From positions 1 to 11,992 of the forward strand of contig SZPI01000098.1 of NCBI GenBank assembly GCA_030263635.1: a DNA stretch of 11,992 bases. The letters run 5' to 3'. This document shows positions 6,673-11,992 of the stretch, one piece after another. The notes beneath the pieces are model-generated. The model searched no databases, had not been told where the DNA came from, and was given only the letters and a program-made list of their open reading frames with translations. A program made the translations under genes and the position numbers. The stretch is from Flexicrinis sp001567485. GTDB taxonomy: Bacteria; Chloroflexota; Anaerolineae; Aggregatilineales; Phototrophicaceae. Every line of letters starts with the position of its first letter. The first letter of the stretch is position 1.

Positions 6673-6989
6673 GTGCTGGACTCTCCCGTGTTGGTATCGC
6701 AATTGTAGCGAAGATAACGGCGGTGGGAATTGTCAGAATGGATCCAAATCATGCCAAACGCGGGCCGTGCCTGTACAGCATGAAAGCCCGTGCCGACTCA
6801 CCCCGCGCTCAGGCCCGGTTTTGCACGTTGCATAAGCGATAGTCAAAAAATATCGGATACCCTGTCCGTACCGGCCCCGCCGCCGGTTGGTTAAAGTGGC
6901 TGTATCACGACGCGCCGGCCTTGTGAGAGGTGACTAACAGCGGCGCGTCTCCCGCCCGTTTACCAAGTGCCACCGGGGGAAACCGCCAC
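6673..6989. promoter_or_regulatory. Divergent intergenic region between the aminotransferase and gltB
   Basis: This 317-bp gap should hold promoters for both flanking genes. Toward the aminotransferase, the minus strand has TACAAT (6702-6707), one mismatch from a -10 box, without a good -35. Toward gltB, TTGCAT (6828-6833) and TATCGG (6851-6856) are spaced 17 bp apart just after an A-rich run, a poor but possible promoter. CTGTACAG (6771-6778) is a palindrome. No NtcA-type GTA-N8-TAC site was found. Inverted repeats at 6870-6887 and 6909-6949 fall in the presumed gltB leader. I see no small gene with convincing codon use here. Confidence 0.5.
6909..6949 (+). promoter_or_regulatory. GC-rich hairpin in the gltB leader
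   Basis: GACGCGCCG (6909-6917) and CGGCGCGTC (6941-6949) are a perfect nine-pair inverted repeat around a 23-base loop, ending 40 bases before the gltB ATG. In the message it would form a stable stem-loop. No T-run follows, so it is not an obvious terminator; it could affect translation or message stability, or be a DNA-level operator. Confidence 0.4.
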
Positions 6990-9900
6990 ATGACCTCTTT
7001 CCACGATTTCCCATTCGCTGACACCGCATCACTCGGCTTGCACCGCATCGACACGCAGGAGCGTGACGCCTGCGCCCTACTGTGCGCCGTCCGCAAAGGC
7101 GGCGAACCGACCCACGGCAACGTCAAACGCACCATTGAGGCGCTCGCCCGCATGGGCCACCGCACCGGCTATATCGACGGCGAGGGCGATGGCGTCGGTA
7201 TCTTGACCGACATCCCGCGCGAACTGTGGGCGCGCCGACTGGTGCAGCACGGCCTGCGCTCGTCGCTGGCGACCGACCGCGGCTTCTGGGTCGGCCACCT
7301 GATGATCGCCGCCAAAGACAAGCCGCGCGCGCAAAACCTCGTCGACCGCATCGTGCGCATGATGACCGACGCGGGGCTGCATGTTATCTTCGATCAACCG
7401 GGGCAGGTCAACCGCACGGTGTTGGGGCCAAGCGCCGAGAAGCACGAGCCGGTGTTCTACCAGATCGCCGGCCTGAACGGCGAGGTTCCGCTGGCCGAGC
7501 TGGATCACGTGCTGTTCGATCTGCTCAACCGCATCGAGGGCGACCTCGGCGTGCATTTCGCGTCGCTGTCGGCGCACAGCGTGGTCTACAAAGTGCAGGG
7601 CACCGTCGAAATCCTGCGCCGCTACTACCCCGAACTGCGCGACCCGCATTACGCCAGCACGGTCACGCTCGGCCATGCGCGCTACAGCACCAACACCAAT
7701 CCAGTGTTTGAGCGCGCACAGCCGTTCGGGCTGTTGGGCCATAACGGCGAGTTCAACACGATCAGCCGCTTCCGTATGGAGGCCGGTATGCTCGGCGTCG
7801 ACCTCAGCCCGAACAACTCCGACTCGCAGGATGTCGACCGCTTCGCGCACGCGCTCTGCGCCAAGTTCGGCTTCGACTTGATCGAGGCGATGACGTACAT
7901 CTTCCCGCCGTTCGAACACGACCTTCCAGCCGAATCGGCCGGGATGCGCGAGGCGGTCGATGAGGTACGGCGCACGTTCGGCCCATTCGCGCAGGGGCCG
8001 GCGGCGGTCGCCGCGCGCTATGCCGACCTGTGCGTGTTCAGCGTCGATGCGCTCGGCCTGCGCCCGCTGTGGTTCGGGGAGACCGACAAAGAGTATTTCG
8101 CGTCGTCCGAGCGCGGTGTGTACACGCTCGACTCGATGATCCGTGACGCGAAGCCGCTGGCCCCGGGGGAAAAGATCGCCCTACGTGTCAAGCGCGGCCA
8201 GCCCATCGAGGTCTACGATTACCCCGCCGTTCTGCGCCATGTGTACAGCCGTCACCGCGAGCGCCTCGGCCAAAGCACGAACGGCGGCACGCGTGCAACC
8301 GGCGAACATCTGACGCTCGAAGACTTCGTGCCGCCCAGCCCACACCCAAGCCCAACAGGCGGCACGGCGATCAGCCCCGCGACCGCGCCAACCCTGACGC
8401 TCGAACGCATCGAGTCCGGGGTCGCGCTGGCCGAGGCGGCCCGTCCTTGGCCGTGGCAGGGCGACTGCGCTCCGGTCAATACGGTGACTATGGCCGCGAT
8501 GGGCTGGGAACGCTATCACGTATCCGTCATCGACTCGCTGGTCGAGACCAAGAAGGAACAGGTCGGTTCGCTCGGCTGGGACGGCCCGCTGGCCGCCATC
8601 AGCCATACCCGCGCGAACCTCGCCGACTACTTCAAGGAGACCGTGGCGGTCGTCACCAACCCCGCCATTGACCGCGAGCGTGAGGCGGCCCAGTTCAGTG
8701 TGCGCGTGTTGGTCGGGTCGCGCCCCAGCTTCGGCGAGACCTTGCGCGAGGACGAGCTGAGCGTCGTGCTGCAAACCCCGTTTTTGACCGGCGGTCACGC
8801 GATCCTCGGCGGCCTTGACGAGATGCGCGAAGCGGCCAACAAGCACGGCACGATGCCGATTGAAGACCTGCTCTCCATTTTCGGCGAGCGTATGGCGATC
8901 ATTGACATGGCGGCCGCCCCGCACGAAGCCATCGAGTCCGCGCTCGAACGCATTCGCGCCGAAGCCATCGAGGCCGTGAAACGCGGCGCGCGCTGTATCC
9001 TGCTGGACGACAGCGCGGTGATGGACGGCACACGCCATTGGCTCGACCCGATTCTGGTGACGGCGACGGTCGATACCGCCCTGCGCGAGACCGATCATGG
9101 CGACCGCAACCTGCGCCGGTTGTGCGGAATTGTCCTGCGCAGTGGGGCGATCCGTGACCTGCACGACGTGGCGATGGCCGTCAGCCTCGGCGCCAACGCG
9201 ATCAATCCGTACATGCTGTATGCTGCCGGCCTCGGCCTTGCCCCCAAGCCCCCGCGTGAGGCGATCTCGTCCGAGGCCGTGGTCGACGGCCTGTTCCGGA
9301 TCATCGGCGTGCTGACCAAAGGGCTTGAGAAGGTCACCAGCACGATCGGCTGTCACGAACTGCGCGGCTACGGTCACAGCTTCAGCAGTATCGGCCTCGC
9401 CAAAGGCATCGCGGCGCAGTTCGATATGCCCAGCTACTTCGGCAGCGACATTCGCGGCCTGACGTGGACGGACATGAAGGCGTGGGCCGAGGAGCGCGCC
9501 GCCGACCTACGCGGCGAGACGAAGGCCATGCTCTCGAACCCCGACCGCTTCTACCCGAAGATGTGGAAGAAAGCCGAGGACGTGGCGCACGGCGAGATGT
9601 CGCTGGAGCAGTACACGGCGGAGCTGATGGCGCTGGAGGACAAGCAGCCCGTCGCGCTGCGGCATATCTTGCGCATCAAGCCGTCGGACAGGCCGGTCGA
9701 TCCGTCCGAGGTCGACATCACCATCGGCGATCACATGATGCCGGCACTGATCAGCGCGATGTCGTTCGGGTCGCAGGGTGAGCTGTCGTACAAGGCATAC
9801 GCCGAAGCGGCCCACCGCCTCAACATCATCTGCGTCAACGGCGAGGGCGGCGAACTGCCCGACATCATGGGCAAATACCGCAAGAACCGCGGGCAGCAGG

Positions 9901-11684
9901 TCGCCTCGGCGCGCTTTGGCGTCAACATCGAATTCCTCAACTCGTGCGACCTGATCGAGATCAAGATCGGCCAAGGCGCGAAGCCGGGCGAAGGCGGCCA
10001 GCTTCCGGGCTTCAAGGTGACGGAGCAGGTCGCGGCGGCGCGCCATACGATGCCGGGGGTTGACCTCATCTCGCCGTCGAACAACCACGACCTGTATTCG
10101 ATTGAAGACCTCGCGCAGTTGATCGAGGAACTCAAGACGGCCAACCCGCATGCACGCATCAGCGTCAAGCTGCCGGTCGTGCCGGGGGTCGGGATCATCG
10201 CGGTTGGCGTAGCGAAGGCCGGCGCGGACATCATCGGGATCACCGGCTACGACGGCGGCACCGGCGCGGCGCGTGCTCATGCGCTGCGGCATGTCGGCCT
10301 GCCCGCCGAGATCGGGGTTTGGCTGGCGCACCGCGCGTTGATCGACAGCGGCCTGCGCGATCAGGTCGAGCTGTGGGCCGACGGCGGCATGAAGTCAGGC
10401 CGCGACGTGGTCAAGATGCTGTGCCTCGGCGCCAACCGCGTCGGCTTCGGTACGCTGGCGATGGTGGCGGTCGGCTGTACGATCTGCCGCAAGTGCCATG
10501 AAGGCACCTGCCACGTCGGGATCACCACGCACATCAAGACGCGTGAGGAAGCGGCGCTCAAGGGACTCAAGTCGTTCGAGCCGCGCGAGTTCGAGACGGC
10601 GGTTGAAGGCATCGTGCGCGTGTTCAAGATGCTGGCCGAGGACATCAAGCTGTGGACGGCCAAGCTCGGCTTCAAAAAAGTGACCGATCTGGTCGGGCGC
10701 GCCGACCTGCTCGAACAGGTGGAGTGGCACAGCCGCATCGACCTGTCCCCGCTGCTCAAGCGCGTGCAGGTCAAGCCGCGCGTGTCTCCGCTTAGCGGCG
10801 GCCCACGCCTGACCCGTCCACGCAACACCCTCAGCAAGCAGATCACGCAGGTGGTAGCGGAGGTCGTCTCGCACGGCGAGTACGAGATGACCTACGACGA
10901 CGAACAGGTGATGGCGATGGATCGCGCACTGGGGACGCACTTGGCGGGCGCGCTCAAGCGCAGCGAACACGCCGGATTCGAGCGCATCAGCGCAGCGCAT
11001 CTCAGCTTCAGCAACTCGGCCATCCCCGGCAACGGCTTGGCGGCTTTTATGGACGCGCCGATGGATGTGATGGTAGAGGGCGGCGCACAGGATGGCGTCG
11101 CAAAGGGCGCGCGCGGCGGCACACTGGCGATCCTCAAAGGCTTGAACCACTACGGCCAGCGGCTGGATGGCTCGGTGGGCAAGAGCTTCGCCTACGGCGC
11201 GATGGGCGGCCTGTTCATCGTGCAGGGCAACGCGGATACCCGCGCGTGCATTCGCCTCAGCGGCGCCGATGTCATCTTCGGCGGCGAGATCAGCGAGCCG
11301 CTGCGCGACGACCTCGGCGGCTTGGCGACCCGCGCCAACCTCAAGGGCTACGCGTGCGAGTACATGACCAGCGGGCGCGTGGTGATCCTCGGCGATCCGG
11401 GGCCGTGGCTCGGCGCGGGCATGACCGGCGGCGTGATCTACCAGCGTATCCAGCCGGAATTCGGCTTAACGGCGGAGGCGATTAAGCGGCGTCTGGCGGC
11501 CGGCACGATAGTCGAAGTACAGCCGATGGACGAGTACGGCGCGGAGGATGTGCGCGAACTGCTCGGCCACTACATTCAAGTGCTGGAGAACAACAATCAG
11601 GCGGAGGCGACGGAAAATCTGTACCCGCTGCTTGCTAATCCGCTTGTACATTTCGTGAAGATCGCGCCGCGTCTGAAGCATTAA
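6990..11684 (+). CDS. gltB: Glutamate synthase large subunit
   Basis: The product is 1,564 residues, close to the usual 1,500 for GltB, and converts glutamine plus 2-oxoglutarate to two glutamates. The ATG at 6990 has GGGGGA nine bases upstream; a GTG at 6930 would add 20 residues but lies in the loop of a leader hairpin and has no ribosome site. Domains in order: class II glutamine amidotransferase (about 28-440) with Cys28 in ERDAC as nucleophile after a short propeptide, plus HARYSTNTNP and GHNGEFNT; a central domain (about 470-780); the FMN synthase domain (about 800-1220) with AMSFGS (923-928) and GEGGE (951-955); the 3Fe-4S site C1163, C1169, C1174 (CTICRKCHEGTC); and the GxGxG beta-helix (about 1300-1510). 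The usual Cys-Gly after processing is Cys-Ala here, and a proline-rich stretch (PPSPHPSPTGG) links the first two domains. Electrons would normally come from GltD or ferredoxin; no gltD is in the window. Confidence 0.96.
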   Translation: MTSFHDFPFADTASLGLHRIDTQERDACALLCAVRKGGEPTHGNVKRTIEALARMGHRTGYIDGEGDGVGILTDIPRELWARRLVQHGLRSSLATDRGFWVGHLMIAAKDKPRAQNLVDRIVRMMTDAGLHVIFDQPGQVNRTVLGPSAEKHEPVFYQIAGLNGEVPLAELDHVLFDLLNRIEGDLGVHFASLSAHSVVYKVQGTVEILRRYYPELRDPHYASTVTLGHARYSTNTNPVFERAQPFGLLGHNGEFNTISRFRMEAGMLGVDLSPNNSDSQDVDRFAHALCAKFGFDLIEAMTYIFPPFEHDLPAESAGMREAVDEVRRTFGPFAQGPAAVAARYADLCVFSVDALGLRPLWFGETDKEYFASSERGVYTLDSMIRDAKPLAPGEKIALRVKRGQPIEVYDYPAVLRHVYSRHRERLGQSTNGGTRATGEHLTLEDFVPPSPHPSPTGGTAISPATAPTLTLERIESGVALAEAARPWPWQGDCAPVNTVTMAAMGWERYHVSVIDSLVETKKEQVGSLGWDGPLAAISHTRANLADYFKETVAVVTNPAIDREREAAQFSVRVLVGSRPSFGETLREDELSVVLQTPFLTGGHAILGGLDEMREAANKHGTMPIEDLLSIFGERMAIIDMAAAPHEAIESALERIRAEAIEAVKRGARCILLDDSAVMDGTRHWLDPILVTATVDTALRETDHGDRNLRRLCGIVLRSGAIRDLHDVAMAVSLGANAINPYMLYAAGLGLAPKPPREAISSEAVVDGLFRIIGVLTKGLEKVTSTIGCHELRGYGHSFSSIGLAKGIAAQFDMPSYFGSDIRGLTWTDMKAWAEERAADLRGETKAMLSNPDRFYPKMWKKAEDVAHGEMSLEQYTAELMALEDKQPVALRHILRIKPSDRPVDPSEVDITIGDHMMPALISAMSFGSQGELSYKAYAEAAHRLNIICVNGEGGELPDIMGKYRKNRGQQVASARFGVNIEFLNSCDLIEIKIGQGAKPGEGGQLPGFKVTEQVAAARHTMPGVDLISPSNNHDLYSIEDLAQLIEELKTANPHARISVKLPVVPGVGIIAVGVAKAGADIIGITGYDGGTGAARAHALRHVGLPAEIGVWLAHRALIDSGLRDQVELWADGGMKSGRDVVKMLCLGANRVGFGTLAMVAVGCTICRKCHEGTCHVGITTHIKTREEAALKGLKSFEPREFETAVEGIVRVFKMLAEDIKLWTAKLGFKKVTDLVGRADLLEQVEWHSRIDLSPLLKRVQVKPRVSPLSGGPRLTRPRNTLSKQITQVVAEVVSHGEYEMTYDDEQVMAMDRALGTHLAGALKRSEHAGFERISAAHLSFSNSAIPGNGLAAFMDAPMDVMVEGGAQDGVAKGARGGTLAILKGLNHYGQRLDGSVGKSFAYGAMGGLFIVQGNADTRACIRLSGADVIFGGEISEPLRDDLGGLATRANLKGYACEYMTSGRVVILGDPGPWLGAGMTGGVIYQRIQPEFGLTAEAIKRRLAAGTIVEVQPMDEYGAEDVRELLGHYIQVLENNNQAEATENLYPLLANPLVHFVKIAPRLKH

Positions 11685-11715
11685 ACCGACTCGAGCTTCC
11701 GCGGCATCCTCGAAC

Positions 11716-11749
11716 GCGCCTCCGCCACCCCCAGACACAGCGGAGGCGC
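11716..11749 (+). terminator. Probable gltB terminator hairpin
   Basis: GCGCCTCCGC (11716-11725) and GCGGAGGCGC (11740-11749) form a perfect ten-pair stem around a 14-base loop, 32 bases after the gltB stop, followed by TTCGTTGT. The stem is strong; the T content downstream is modest. A second perfect seven-pair inverted repeat, CCAGACA (11731-11737) with TGTCTGG (11755-11761), interleaves with it. Confidence 0.6.
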
Positions 11750-11793
11750 TTCGTTGTCTGGACAGCCGATTAAGAACGTCGCAAGGACACTGA

Positions 11794-11884
11794 CCTCATC
11801 CCCAACCTCTCTCCCAAGGTGTTCACGCTCCCGTGCGCGCGTCATTCTCCCCTCTCCCTGAGGGAGAGGGGCCGGGGGTGAGGG
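11794..11884. repeat. Dispersed GC-rich palindromic repeat element, intergenic copy
   Basis: The right part (11849-11884) holds a perfect 11-pair inverted repeat, CCCCTCTCCCT around a single G, followed by CCGGGGGTGAGGG. It differs at two positions from the 36-base core of the last repeat unit in the UppP gene (4869-4904). The left part (11794-11819, beginning CCTCATCCCCAACC and containing CTCTCCC) is a decayed inverted relative, so the whole could fold into one long imperfect hairpin. No coding potential is evident. Confidence 0.75.
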
Positions 11885-11892
11885 TCGCACCG

Positions 11893-11923
11893 GGTGCTGA
11901 GTGCTGAGTGGAAAGTGATGAGT
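11893..11923. repeat. GTGCTGAGTG-type short repeat module
   Basis: GTGCTGAGTGCTGAGTG followed by AGTGATGAGT resembles the 14-bp tandem unit at 4484-4514. As there, it lies beside a GC-rich palindromic repeat, suggesting the two modules travel as a composite. Confidence 0.55.
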
Positions 11924-11950
11924 AAAGGGCAAACCGCTTGAACCACAAAG

Positions 11951-11991
11951 GGCACAGAGGATACAGAGGGGTCAGGTTTCAGGTTTCAGGC
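11951..11991. repeat. Short tandem repeats at window end
   Basis: ACAGAGG occurs twice, nine bases apart (in CACAGAGGATACAGAGG), and TCAGGTT occurs twice followed by TCAGGCG, a seven-base period. Both look like fragments of dispersed non-coding repeats. The run may continue beyond the window. Confidence 0.55.
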
Positions 11992-11992
11992 G

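Larger units (their letters stand above)
11685..11992. other. Gene-free tail after gltB
   Basis: The 308 bases after gltB hold the terminator hairpin, the palindromic repeat and the short tandem repeats listed separately. Open frames crossing it show no family resemblance; one minus-strand frame reads the repeat as a Pro/Ser-rich peptide, an artefact of its lack of stops. No gltD start is visible here. Confidence 0.7.

Noticed and set aside
8331..8393. Proline-rich PPSPHPSPTGG stretch in GltB resembling the repeat-encoded linker
   Set aside because: The DNA has no palindromic core or GGGGGTGAGGG tail, so a repeat origin cannot be supported; an ordinary interdomain linker is simpler.
8181..9377. 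Long minus-strand open frame opposite gltB
   Set aside because: It is a shadow of GC-biased third codon positions in gltB; composition is His/Arg/Asp-rich and no domain is recognisable.

Overview
The window is GC-rich (roughly 60% by eye) and densely coded. The Shine-Dalgarno sites, an ordinary bacterial gene set and the scattered GC-rich palindromic repeats make a bacterium certain. The style of the repeats, together with a large free-standing GltB, a class IV aminotransferase and a B12/radical SAM protein, reminds me most of Chloroflexota (Anaerolineae-like). That taxon is an impression; no rRNA or other marker is present to prove it.

Layout: a probable C-terminal scrap of a plus-strand gene (about 2-73) converges on a block of five minus-strand genes. 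Read in the direction of transcription (right to left) these are a class IV PLP aminotransferase (5815-6672), an undecaprenyl-diphosphatase UppP fused to an alpha/beta hydrolase (3823-5730), a flavodoxin-domain protein (3115-3639), a membrane-anchored prolyl-iminopeptidase-like hydrolase (1611-2972) and a B12-binding-type radical SAM protein (89-1534). A 317-bp divergent intergenic region (6673-6989) separates the aminotransferase from the large subunit of glutamate synthase (gltB, 6990-11684, plus strand). The last 308 bp (11685-11992) hold no gene: they carry a candidate terminator/pseudoknot, a palindromic repeat element and short tandem repeats.

How the genes relate: GltB makes glutamate from glutamine and 2-oxoglutarate, and the divergent aminotransferase probably exchanges amino groups with glutamate or another amino acid, so this pair is metabolically coherent. 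UppP recycles the lipid carrier of cell-wall synthesis. The flavodoxin protein, the two hydrolases and the radical SAM protein have no obvious shared pathway, so the minus-strand block is best seen as co-oriented genes, not a demonstrated operon. No gltD partner is in view.

The most notable feature is the UppP gene. A complete UppP domain is joined in frame to a complete alpha/beta hydrolase through about 150 residues encoded almost entirely by a tandem array of GC-rich palindromic repeats. The array has five units with start-to-start distances of 78, 75, 78 and 99 bp, all multiples of three. A relative of the same repeat, next to the same GTGCTGAGTG-type module, sits in the intergenic tail after gltB. 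I found no CRISPR array, phage, transposase, tRNA or rRNA.
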